Of a stretch of 64,000 nt of DNA, positions 27,737 through 35,715 are shown in pieces. Below the pieces are notes generated by a model. The model was not told where the DNA came from. It did not search any database and saw nothing but the letters and a program-made list of their open reading frames with translations. Positions within the stretch are counted from its first letter, which is position 1. Each line of letters opens with the position of its first letter. The translations under genes and the position numbers were made by a program. The stretch is from Rhodospirillales bacterium (GTDB lineage: Bacteria; Pseudomonadota; Alphaproteobacteria; Rhodospirillales; Shumkoniaceae), in the NCBI GenBank assembly GCA_014859895.1, contig JACZKS010000164.1, positions 1 to 64,000 on the forward strand. Reading direction: 5' to 3'.

Positions 27737-28318
27737 TTAACCTTCGCGCGTTCCCCGGGGATCGATCCAGCCGACGTTGCCGTCGGGCCGTCGATACACC
27801 ACGTTGAGACCGCCGTGGGCCCGGTTGCGGAACATCACCACCGGGGTGTCGGCTAAGTCCATGCGCATCACCGCCTCGCTGACCGTGATGGTGTCGATCT
27901 CGGCCGCCATTTCGGCGATGACCACCGGCTGTCCGTCGACCGGGACCTCCTCGTCCTCGCCTTCGGCCGCCAGGACGTACTGCGCGGCCGGGATGGTTTC
28001 TTCCTCGGTCCCGCCCCAGCCCTTGTGGTGATCGCGCAGCCGGCGTTTATAGCGGCGGAGCTGCTTGGCGATGCGGTTGAGCGCGTTGTCGAAGGCGGCA
28101 TGAATTTCGTCCGCCGCCGCACCGCCCTGCATTACCAGCCCCCGTCCGGCGTGGACGGTGATCTCGGCCCGGTTGAGGTGGGCTTCCCGCGAGAAGATGA
28201 CGGTCGCGTGAAGAGCGCGGTCGAAATACTTTTTCACGTCGGAGGTGAGGTTCTTCACGACGTATTCGCGAAGCGCGTCGCCGACGTTGAGATTCTTGCC
28301 TTTGACTGAGATTTCCAT
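27737..28318 (-). CDS. hpf: Ribosome hibernation promoting factor (long form)
   Basis: Binds the 30S subunit and promotes inactive 100S dimers in stationary phase. 193 residues, the long form: an N-terminal S30AE domain (MEISVKGKNLNVGDALREYV..RAEITVHAGRG) and a C-terminal dimerisation domain (DTPVVMFRNRAHGGLNVVYRRPDGNVGWIDP). It lies between rpoN and ptsN. Confidence 0.95.
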   Translation of the reverse strand: MEISVKGKNLNVGDALREYVVKNLTSDVKKYFDRALHATVIFSREAHLNRAEITVHAGRGLVMQGGAAADEIHAAFDNALNRIAKQLRRYKRRLRDHHKGWGGTEEETIPAAQYVLAAEGEDEEVPVDGQPVVIAEMAAEIDTITVSEAVMRMDLADTPVVMFRNRAHGGLNVVYRRPDGNVGWIDPRGTREG

Positions 28319-28523
28319 GAGGAAAGCTGTCCTGCCGTGTGTGGCCCCACAGCCCCGGGGGACCCGGAATTGGCTACTTCTTTTTAGATAATTCCCAGTG
28401 CGGCTTGTCGCAATGGCCCACCGCCGCCCGGCCCCGTGTTCACCGGGGAGGCCCGGAACTTAGTGACCCACGGTATCGGAGTCAATAGCCGCGGCGGAGG
28501 TAGGGGAAAGCCCCGGAAAACCG
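28319..28523. other. Intergenic gap between rpoN and hpf
   Basis: 205 bp, with short G/C-rich stretches and TTTTTAG near 28380-28387. No clear GG-N10-GC sigma-54 site and no convincing sigma-70 hexamers were found by eye. Confidence 0.3.
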
Positions 28524-30074
28524 TCACAATCCGCTGGTCTTGTTGCGCCGCCGCTGGACCGAGGACGCGATGCCCAGGGATTCGCGATATTTGGCCACGG
28601 TGCGCCTGGCCACGTCGATGCCTTCCTTGCTCAGCATATCGACCAGGGTATCGTCGGAAAGGACGGCAGTCGGCTTTTCCGCCTCGATCAGTTCGCGGAT
28701 CCGGCAGCGCACGGACTCGGCGGAATGGGCTTGGCCGCCGGATGAGCTGGCGATGGAGGCGGTGAAAAAATACTTCAGCTCGTAAATGCCCCGAGGGCTG
28801 GCGATGAACTTGTTGGAGGTGACGCGGCTGACCGTGCTTTCGTGCATCTCGATGGCTTCGGCGATGTCGCGCAGCACCAGGGGCCTCAGCGACTGCACCC
28901 CGTGGGCGAAGAAGCCGTCCTGCTGGCGGACGATCTCGGCCGCCACCTTGAGAATGGTCGTCGCCCGCTGGTGCAGCGACTTCACCAGCCAGTTGGCCGA
29001 CTGAAAGCAGTCGTCGATATAGTGGCGCTCCTCCTTGGTCCGGACCGCCTTGCTGACGATGGCATGGTAGCGGTTGTTGACGAGCAGGCGCGGCAGGGTC
29101 TCGGCATTGAGTTCGACCGACCAGCCGCCGTTCGGCTGGGGACGCATGAGGATGTCGGGCGTGATCGGCGGCGCCACCGTGGTGTCAAAGGCGAGCGCCG
29201 GCTTCGGATGGAGGGCGCGCAGCTCGGCGACCATGTCGAGGAGATCCTCGCGGTCGACCCCGCAAACCCGCATCAGGCCGGCGAGATCGCGCTTGGCCAG
29301 GAGGTCGAGATGATCGATCAGCGCCTCCATGGCGGGGTCCAGGCGGTTGCGCTCCCTGAGCTGCAGCGCCAGGCATTCCGCCAGGTCGCGGGCGAAGATG
29401 CCCGACGGGTCGAGCTGCTGGAGCCGGCCCAGGACGGCCTCCACGCGGGCGACGGGACAGCCCAGGACGGCCGCCACCGTCTCGACGCTTTCGGCCAGAT
29501 AGCCGGCGTCGTCGAGACGGTCGATCAGCTGAAGGCCGATCACCCGGTCGGCCGGGTCGTGGAATTCCATATTCATCTGCCCGATCAGGTGATCGCGCAG
29601 GGTCTTTTCTTCGGAAAGGGTCTGTTCGAGATCGCCCGACGCCGGCTCGAAACTGCCACCGCCGCCACCCCAGGTAGCGAAAGCGGTGTCGGCGAGGCCG
29701 CCGTCGCCGGCGTCGCCCGCGCTGTCGTTGTTCCACACGTTGTCGTAGTCGACGTCCATATCCTCGGTCGTCGCCGCGCTGCGGGTCTCGGTGAAGTCGA
29801 TGCCTTCCAGTCCGTCACGCCCGCCTTCTTCGCCGGCCGGGGCGGCCCCGTCCTGGCCGCCGTCGGGGCTGCCGCCCGCGCCATCGGCTCCGTCGGCGCC
29901 ATCCGCTGCCTCGCCGTCCTCGCGCTCGAGCAGCGGGTTCTTGGACAGCTCCTCCTCGACGTAGGCGGTCAGTTCCATGTTGGAAAGCTGCAGCAGCTTG
30001 ATCGCCTGCTGAAGCTGCGGCGTCATCACCAGCGCCTGGCTCTGGCGCAACTCGAGGCGGGGGGTCAGCGCCAT
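28524..30074 (-). CDS. rpoN: RNA polymerase sigma-54 factor
   Basis: Alternative sigma factor that needs enhancer-binding ATPases. About 516 residues. Region I is LRQSQALVMTPQLQQAIKLL, followed by an acidic, low-complexity region II rich in D/G (residues ~60-150). Region III has the core-binding part and DNA-binding helices, and the RpoN box is ARRTVAKYRESLGI near the C-terminus. ATG at 30074 (MALTPRLELRQS) is the universal start; the frame open to 30128 is not used. Confidence 0.96.
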   Translation of the reverse strand: MALTPRLELRQSQALVMTPQLQQAIKLLQLSNMELTAYVEEELSKNPLLEREDGEAADGADGADGAGGSPDGGQDGAAPAGEEGGRDGLEGIDFTETRSAATTEDMDVDYDNVWNNDSAGDAGDGGLADTAFATWGGGGGSFEPASGDLEQTLSEEKTLRDHLIGQMNMEFHDPADRVIGLQLIDRLDDAGYLAESVETVAAVLGCPVARVEAVLGRLQQLDPSGIFARDLAECLALQLRERNRLDPAMEALIDHLDLLAKRDLAGLMRVCGVDREDLLDMVAELRALHPKPALAFDTTVAPPITPDILMRPQPNGGWSVELNAETLPRLLVNNRYHAIVSKAVRTKEERHYIDDCFQSANWLVKSLHQRATTILKVAAEIVRQQDGFFAHGVQSLRPLVLRDIAEAIEMHESTVSRVTSNKFIASPRGIYELKYFFTASIASSSGGQAHSAESVRCRIRELIEAEKPTAVLSDDTLVDMLSKEGIDVARRTVAKYRESLGIASSVQRRRNKTSGL

Positions 30075-30227
30075 CGCCCGCCTCCCCGCGGCCGGCCGGC
30101 CGTGGGTGCGCGGCGCGGCGCGGCGCACGGCGCCGGACGAGAGCTCCCATCAGAGCGGTTCCGGGACAGGATCATCGCGACAAACCCGACGTCTCAGGTG
30201 GTTCCCGGAAGGCGACGCCCAGCAGCG
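30075..30227. other. Gap between lptB and rpoN
   Basis: 153 bp; the rpoN promoter may lie here. No convincing hexamers or hairpins were seen by eye. Confidence 0.3.
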
Positions 30228-31028
30228 TCAAAGAGTGAAGCGTTCGCCGAGGTAGACCCGGCGCACGTCCTCGTTGCCGACGATATCCGCAGGCGCGCCT
30301 TCCATGAGCACCATACCATCATGAATGATATAGGCTCGATCGATGACGTCGAGAGTTTCCCGCACGTTGTGGTCGGTAATCAAGACCCCGATCCCACGGT
30401 CCTTGAGATGGAAGACCAGCTCGCGCAGGTCGTTGACGGCGATGGGATCGATGCCGGCGAACGGTTCGTCGAGCAACACGAAATGGGGATTGGAGGCCAG
30501 CGTACGGGCGATCTCGACGCGCCGCCGCTCGCCGCCCGAGAGCGCCAGCGCCGGCGTGCGCCGGAGGTGGGTGATCGAAAACTCGGCCAGCAGCGAATCG
30601 AGAATGGCTTCGCGATGATCGCGCGTCTTTTCCACCACCTCGAGCACGGCGCGGATGTTGTCTTCCACCGACAGGCCGCGGAAGATCGACGCCTCCTGAG
30701 GCAGATAGCCGATCCCCAAGCGGGCCCGCCGGTACATCGGCAGGTCGGTGAGGTCCTGGTCGTCGAGATAGACGTTACCGTAGTCGGGCGAGATCAGGCC
30801 GGTGATGATGTAGAAGCAGGTCGTCTTGCCGGCCCCGTTCGGCCCCAGCAACCCGACCACCTCGCCGCGCTGGATCTCGAGGTTGATGCCGCGCACCACC
30901 GGCCGCTTCTTGAAGCGCTTGCCCATGTTCCTAGCGACCAGCCCGCGGTTGGCCGAAATCAGGCGGGGCTTGCCGCCGGGGATGACGGCCGTCGGACCTG
31001 CGGCGGATGGGGGCGTTCTGGTTTCCAT
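30228..31028 (-). CDS. lptB: LPS export ABC ATPase LptB
   Basis: Powers LPS extraction from the inner membrane with LptFG. 266 residues with Walker A GPNGAGKTT, Q-loop GYLPQEASIF, signature LSGGERRRVEIA, Walker B FVLLDEPFAGIDP and H-loop ITDHNVRETL. An N-terminal extension of ~30 residues (Pro/Ala-rich) precedes the usual start, as in other alphaproteobacteria. It is downstream of lptA (13-bp gap). Confidence 0.95.
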   Translation of the reverse strand: METRTPPSAAGPTAVIPGGKPRLISANRGLVARNMGKRFKKRPVVRGINLEIQRGEVVGLLGPNGAGKTTCFYIITGLISPDYGNVYLDDQDLTDLPMYRRARLGIGYLPQEASIFRGLSVEDNIRAVLEVVEKTRDHREAILDSLLAEFSITHLRRTPALALSGGERRRVEIARTLASNPHFVLLDEPFAGIDPIAVNDLRELVFHLKDRGIGVLITDHNVRETLDVIDRAYIIHDGMVLMEGAPADIVGNEDVRRVYLGERFTL

Positions 31029-31041
31029 GGCTCCGGCGTCC

Positions 31042-31893
31042 TTACTTCGTCCCCTGGCTTCGGTTCTTCACGCCTGGCGTCTCGTCGGGCTTGAGCAGGC
31101 CGCGCACGCCACGTCCCTGGCCTTCGCAGCTTTTGAGCTTGCTGATGCCGGTCTTGAGGTTCACGTCGGCGCTGCAGCCGACCAGGGTGTTCTCGCCGCG
31201 CACCAGCTTGACGTTGCCGCTGAGTGTGACGATGCCGGAATCCACATTATAGACGCCGCGGTCGGCCCACGCCTGCTCTTCCGCGGTGGTGATATGCACG
31301 TTGTCGAAGGCGTCGATGCGGTAGACCCGGCTTTTGCCGGCGGCATCCTTCTCGAAATAGGCGACCAATACGTCGGTGCGGATCTTGCGGTCGGCCCGCT
31401 GGGCCACGGCATGGCCGCGGGCGACCGCCATCTGCTTGGTATCGTAATATTCCAGCTGCTGGTCGGCGGTGATGGTGTCCTCGGCGGTGACCAGCTTCAC
31501 CTCCTTGCCACTCAGCACCATGACGCCCTTGTCGACGTCGTAGACGGCCGTTTCGCCAAAGGCCGTCTCGCCGGTCGAGACGATGCGCACCGAGCCCACC
31601 GCCTCCAGCCGATAAATGTCGGTGCCGCCCTCGGTCTTCTTGCGATAGAAGGCGCGCAACAGGTCGCCGTTGACGGCGACGTCACCGCGGGTGGCCTTGG
31701 CGTTGCCGCGCGCCAGGAATACCTGCTTGTCCTGCTGCCATTCGATGCCGTCGTCGGCCGTCACCTCGATCGGCATGGCGGAATCGGGATTGGCAAGATT
31801 GAGGCTCTGGGCCGCCACCGGCCCCGTGCAAATGAGCAGGGCGGCCCAGGCGACGAAGAGCCACCCCCCCAACCTCGGCTGGATGCGGGTCAT
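31042..31893 (-). CDS. lptA: LPS transport periplasmic protein LptA
   Basis: Periplasmic bridge for LPS. 283 residues, against 185 in E. coli. Signal peptide (WLFVAWAALLICTGPVAAQS), then two OstA-like beta-jellyroll stretches (IEVTADDGIEWQQDKQVFLARGNA; ITADQQLEYYDTKQMAVARG) and a positively charged tail. The extra length comes from repeated beta-strands plus the tail (GRGVRGLLKPDETPG). Its ATG overlaps the lptC stop by 4 bases. Confidence 0.92.
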   Translation of the reverse strand: MTRIQPRLGGWLFVAWAALLICTGPVAAQSLNLANPDSAMPIEVTADDGIEWQQDKQVFLARGNAKATRGDVAVNGDLLRAFYRKKTEGGTDIYRLEAVGSVRIVSTGETAFGETAVYDVDKGVMVLSGKEVKLVTAEDTITADQQLEYYDTKQMAVARGHAVAQRADRKIRTDVLVAYFEKDAAGKSRVYRIDAFDNVHITTAEEQAWADRGVYNVDSGIVTLSGNVKLVRGENTLVGCSADVNLKTGISKLKSCEGQGRGVRGLLKPDETPGVKNRSQGTK

Positions 31894-32624
31894 TCCACCG
31901 CCTTCCCGGCGTCGGGATAGAGCACCAGTTTCGCCTTGCCGGTAAACACGATGTCCTTGCCCTTGTCGGTCAGCCGCAAGCCCTCGGCGTTGATGTTGCC
32001 GAACGGTCCCTGGCCGTCGACCGGCTGGTCGCTGACAGCCTCGCCCTTCTGAAGGTCGATCATGGCGTGGGTGGTACGCAGTTCATAGCCGGAATCATGA
32101 AACAGGTTCACGGCGCCGCTCAATTCCAGCATCTTGGTCTTCGGCGTCAGCAGGCCGGCGTTGGCCGTCAACACCAGCCAGGAACCGTCCTTGAGCGTGA
32201 TGTCGGCTTTCGGCATCTCCAGCTCGACCGGCGTCGAGGTTTCTCCCCAGAAATCCTGGCGCAGGTAGAAGTCCTTGGCGAGGTCGGCGGTAATCGAGAA
32301 CGGCTGGTCCTTCTCGTCGGTGCCGACGAGACGCGGATTGACGATATTGGGCCGCTCCGCCTGGGTGGCGACGAGCGAGGAAAAGCTGATGCGGAACCGC
32401 CCGTCGGTCGGTTGCATGTAAGGCCAGGCAATAACCATGGCAACCAGGATGACCGCCCCCACCGGCAGCAGGATCTTCATCATGCCGACGAAGCGGCTGT
32501 AGCCGGGCCCGAGGCGGCGGGTCTCCTCGGGCGCGAAGTGGGCGCGCGTCCTTCCCTCGGCCCGCTGGGCGGCCGAGGCCGGCATGTTCAGAACAGCGAT
32601 CTTGCTGGTGCTGGTCCTTTCCAT
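31890..32624 (-). CDS. lptC: LPS export protein LptC
   Basis: Bitopic protein linking LptBFG to LptA. 244 residues: a ~45-residue cytoplasmic N-terminus, one membrane segment (MMKILLPVGAVILVAMVIAW, ~48-67), then a periplasmic YrbK/LptC jellyroll (PFSITADLAKDF..LTANAGLLTPKTKMLELSGAV..). Longer than E. coli LptC (191), as usual in this class. It overlaps lptA. Confidence 0.9.
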   Translation of the reverse strand: MERTSTSKIAVLNMPASAAQRAEGRTRAHFAPEETRRLGPGYSRFVGMMKILLPVGAVILVAMVIAWPYMQPTDGRFRISFSSLVATQAERPNIVNPRLVGTDEKDQPFSITADLAKDFYLRQDFWGETSTPVELEMPKADITLKDGSWLVLTANAGLLTPKTKMLELSGAVNLFHDSGYELRTTHAMIDLQKGEAVSDQPVDGQGPFGNINAEGLRLTDKGKDIVFTGKAKLVLYPDAGKAVE

Positions 32625-32633
32625 ATCCCCGTC

Positions 32634-33644
32634 TCAAACGACGCCGGCGCGCAGGCAATCGTGAATGTGCAGGATGCCCACCGCCACGCCGTCGCGCACC
32701 ACGAACAGGTTGGTGATCGCCCGGGCATTCATCAAGAGCACCGCCTCGCTGGCCAGGGCGTCGGGCCGGATGGTCTTGGGGCTGCCCGTCATGATATCGC
32801 CGGCCCGGCGGCCGAGCAGGTCGGGGCTCATGTTGCGGCGCAGGTCGCCGTCGGTGACCACGCCCAGCAACATCCCGGCGCCATCGACGATGCCGATGCA
32901 CCCGAAGCTCTTGGCGGTCATGACGATGAGCGCGTCGGCCATCGGCATGTCGGCGTCAACCAGGGGCAGCGCGTCGCCGGCATGCATGAGGTCGGCCACC
33001 TTGAGCAGACGGCGCCCCAGTTTGCCGCCCGGATGCAGCACATGAAAATCGTCGCGCGAGAACCCCTTGCGTTCGAGGAGCGCGACCGAAAGAGCATCGC
33101 CCAACGCCATCATCATGGTGGTCGACGTGGTCGGCGCCAGCCCCATGGGGCAGGCTTCGGCCGCCGCCGGCAACAACAGCGCCACCTCGGCGGCCTTGGC
33201 AAGCGCGCTGCGGCCGCTCGCGGTCATGGCGATGATGGGAATGCCGAAACGCTTGGCGAAGGCCACGAGGTCGGCCAGTTCGGGCGTCTCGCCGGAATTG
33301 GAAAGCGCCACCAGCACGTCGCCCTCGACGATCATGCCCAGATCGCCGTGGCTGGCTTCCGCCGGATGGACGAACAAGGCCGGCGTTCCCATCGAGGCCA
33401 ATGTCGCCGCGATCTTGCGGGCGACGTGTCCGCTCTTGCCCATGCCGGTGACGACGACCCGGCCGCGCAGCCGTTCGAGAACATCCACCGCCGCCGAGAA
33501 AGGGCTTCCCAGGGTGCGCGCCAACGCTTCCAGGCCCTCGGCCTCGACGCGCAGCACCCGACGTCCCGATTCGATGGTCGGATCTGCCGCCTGTTCCATC
33601 GCCGTTGCCGTTGCCCTGGATCCCGTCATTCCCTCTTTCCGCAA
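32634..33644 (-). CDS. kdsD: D-arabinose 5-phosphate isomerase (KpsF/GutQ/KdsD family)
   Basis: Converts ribulose 5-phosphate to arabinose 5-phosphate, the first step to Kdo for LPS. 336 residues: SIS domain (VVVTGMGKSGHVARKIAATL, ALSNSGETPEL, PTTSTTMMMALGDAL), then two CBS domains (DLMHAGDALPLV..GVVTDGDLRRNM; DIMTGSPKTI..LHIHDCLRAGVV). Start 33644 or ATG 33629. It is first in the lptC-A-B block, linking Kdo supply to LPS export. Confidence 0.93.
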   Translation of the reverse strand: MRKEGMTGSRATATAMEQAADPTIESGRRVLRVEAEGLEALARTLGSPFSAAVDVLERLRGRVVVTGMGKSGHVARKIAATLASMGTPALFVHPAEASHGDLGMIVEGDVLVALSNSGETPELADLVAFAKRFGIPIIAMTASGRSALAKAAEVALLLPAAAEACPMGLAPTTSTTMMMALGDALSVALLERKGFSRDDFHVLHPGGKLGRRLLKVADLMHAGDALPLVDADMPMADALIVMTAKSFGCIGIVDGAGMLLGVVTDGDLRRNMSPDLLGRRAGDIMTGSPKTIRPDALASEAVLLMNARAITNLFVVRDGVAVGILHIHDCLRAGVV

Positions 33645-33814
33645 AATCGCTCTTCACCCCTCGGGTCCGGCGCCCGCCGGGCCCGGTCCGTTCGATCGCC
33701 TTCCCGACGACGGGGTGAAAAAACGCTTATCCAGCCTGGACCGCAGGAGTATGCGCCCGGGGGCCGGAATCGTCAACGAACCAAAGCCTTACGGCTTTTC
33801 GCCGAAGTCCCGTG

Positions 33815-34438
33815 TCAATGACGGAAGATATCCGGCTCGTCCCAGCCGCCGAGGTCGAGTTCGGCCCGGTAGGGCAGGAACTCGAAGCAGGCCTGGGCCA
33901 GCTCGGTGCGCCCTTCGCGCGCCAGCACCCGATCGAGGCGGGCGCGCAGTTCGTGAAGGTAGAGTACGTCGCGGGCGGCGTACTTGACCTGCTCGGCCGT
34001 CAACGTCTCGGCTCCCCAGTCCGAGGACTGCTGTTCCTTGCTGAGCTCGATGCCCAACAGATCCTTGCACAGATCCTTGAGGCCGTGACGGTCGGTGAAG
34101 GTGCGGGTCAGCTTGGCGGCGATTTTGGTGCAGTAGACTGGCTGGCAGACCACGCCCAGGTACCGGCGCATCACCGCCAGATCGAAGCGCGCGAAGTGAA
34201 AGATCTTGGTGATCGCCGGATCGGCCATCAGCGCCTTGAGATGCGGGGCGTCATAGCTGGCGGTCGGAAAATGGACCAGATGGCAGATGCCGTCGCCGGC
34301 CGACAGCTGGACGACGCACAGCCGGTCGCGATGCGGGTTGAGCCCCATGGTTTCGGTATCGACCGCCACCACGGGGCCGAAGTCGACGCCGGCCGGCAGA
34401 TCGCCACGATGGACCTCGATGGTGGGGGATGTCGCCAT
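33815..34438 (-). CDS. rnd: Ribonuclease D (short form)
   Basis: 3'-5' exoribonuclease of the DEDDy group, used in tRNA 3' processing. 207 residues; only the nuclease domain, without HRDC, as is common in alphaproteobacteria. Acidic residues are in VVAVDTETMGL, FHFARFDLAVM and YAARDVLYLHEL. ATG 34438 (a GTG directly before it is possible). tRNA-Leu lies 38 bp upstream on the same strand. Confidence 0.9.
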   Translation of the reverse strand: MATSPTIEVHRGDLPAGVDFGPVVAVDTETMGLNPHRDRLCVVQLSAGDGICHLVHFPTASYDAPHLKALMADPAITKIFHFARFDLAVMRRYLGVVCQPVYCTKIAAKLTRTFTDRHGLKDLCKDLLGIELSKEQQSSDWGAETLTAEQVKYAARDVLYLHELRARLDRVLAREGRTELAQACFEFLPYRAELDLGGWDEPDIFRH

Positions 34439-34476
34439 CACTCGGAGCGCCCTTGCGGCGGGAGAAAAAAGGGAGG

Positions 34477-34563
34477 TGGTGCCCAGGAGAAGACTCGAAC
34501 TTCCACGACCTTTCGGCCACAGGTACCTGAAACCTGCGCGTCTACCAATTCCGCCACCTGGGC
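34477..34563 (-). tRNA. tRNA-Leu (anticodon CAG)
   Basis: 87 nt, read on the minus strand: acceptor GCCCAGG/CCTGGGC, class II D-loop (GGAATTGGTAGACGC), anticodon stem CAGGT/ACCTG with loop TTCAGGT (CAG), variable arm TGGCCGAAAGGTCG, T-arm GTTCGAGTC, encoded CCA. It decodes CUG, the main Leu codon in a high-GC genome. Confidence 0.95.
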
Positions 34564-34626
34564 ACGATATGCAGAACGGCCGGGAACTCCCCGGCGAGGC
34601 AGTCGTTAACCTTCCAGGCGACGGAT

Positions 34627-34658
34627 GTCAACCGCGATTATCGTCCGTCGCGGTTGAC
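34627..34658. repeat. 11-bp perfect inverted repeat, intergenic
   Basis: GTCAACCGCGA (34627-34637) and TCGCGGTTGAC (34648-34658) with a 10-base spacer. A second small stem, GGCCGC/GCGGCC (34659-34673), follows at once. It could be an operator for the downstream gene or a structured terminator. Confidence 0.5.
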
Positions 34659-34764
34659 GGCCGCGAGGCGGCCATTGTAAGCCAACGGATGGGCGTTCCC
34701 GCGTGACGCCGGCGGGCAGAGCGTTCGGCAATCGAGCGGGTCACGACAGGAAAGGAAGAGCAGC

Positions 34765-35697
34765 ATGGGCCGCCGGGTCGTCACCGTTTTCGGAGCATCG
34801 GGCTTTCTGGGCCGACACTTGGTCAAGCGGCTGGCGACGGAAGGATTCATCATCCGCGCCGCCGTGCGCGACGTCGATGCCGCTCTTTTCCTCAAGACCA
34901 TGGGCGATGTCGGCCAGGTCGTCATCGTCCAGGCCAACATCGCCAACCCCGCCTCGGTAGCCGCCGCCATCGAGGGGGCAGACGCCGCCGTCAATCTGGT
35001 CGGCATCCTGGCCGAACGGGGCCGGCGCACCTTCCAGCGCCTGCATGTCGACGGCCCTGCCTATCTCGCCGCCGCCGCCGCCCGGGCCAGCCTCGGCCGG
35101 CTGGTTCAGGTTTCCGCCATCGGCGCCAACGCCGAATCGCCATCGGCCTACGCCCGCACCAAGGCCAGTGGCGAGGCGATGGCCCGAACCGCCTTCCCGG
35201 AGGTGACCGTGGTGCGGCCCAGCATCGTCTTCGGCCCCGAGGACAAATTCTTCAACCTGTTTGCGGCGATGACCCGCTGCTCGCCGGTACTACCGCTGAT
35301 CGGGGGCGGCATGACCCGCTTCCAGCCGGTCTATGCCGGCGACGTCGCCCAGGCCATTTGCCGGATTCTGGCCGACCCCGCGACGCGGAGGCAAACCTAC
35401 GAGCTGGGCGGCCCCAAGATCTATACCTTCCGCCAGCTCATGGAGTTGATGCTGGCCGAGATTCGCCGCAGCCGGCCCCTGGTCCCGGTGCCTTTCGCCA
35501 TCGCCTCGATCAAGGCATGGTTTCTGGAAAAGACCCCCTGGCCGCTGCTGACCCGCGACCAGGTGAAGCTGCTCAAGAGCGACAATGTGGTGAGTCCCGC
35601 CGCGCTGGGCCTCGACGCGTTGGGCATCACGCCGACCCCGCTCGAGGCCATCCTGCCCACCTATCTGGCCCGCTTCCGCCCGGCCGACGCGCCGTAG
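34765..35697 (+). CDS. NDUFA9-like NAD(P)-binding protein (complex I-associated family)
   Basis: Extended short-chain dehydrogenase-like protein, 310 residues. It starts with VTVFGASGFLGRHLVKRLA (dinucleotide-binding GxxGxxG), then SAIGANAESPSAYARTKASGE (Tyr-x3-Lys) and VVRPSIVFGPEDKFFN. This matches the NDUFA9 family, which in mitochondria binds NADPH and stabilises complex I; in bacteria its role is unclear. No nuo genes are nearby. AGGAAAGGAAG lies ahead of ATG 34765. Confidence 0.88.
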   Translation: MGRRVVTVFGASGFLGRHLVKRLATEGFIIRAAVRDVDAALFLKTMGDVGQVVIVQANIANPASVAAAIEGADAAVNLVGILAERGRRTFQRLHVDGPAYLAAAAARASLGRLVQVSAIGANAESPSAYARTKASGEAMARTAFPEVTVVRPSIVFGPEDKFFNLFAAMTRCSPVLPLIGGGMTRFQPVYAGDVAQAICRILADPATRRQTYELGGPKIYTFRQLMELMLAEIRRSRPLVPVPFAIASIKAWFLEKTPWPLLTRDQVKLLKSDNVVSPAALGLDALGITPTPLEAILPTYLARFRPADAP

Positions 35698-35715
35698 GGT
35701 TGGGCCGAAGCGCCG

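Noticed and set aside
28319..28523. A sigma-54 promoter upstream of hpf
   Set aside because: No TGGCAC-N5-TTGC-like element could be seen on the minus strand of this gap.
28842..31094. A 750-codon plus-strand open frame opposite rpoN and lptB
   Set aside because: Antisense shadow of two well-supported genes.
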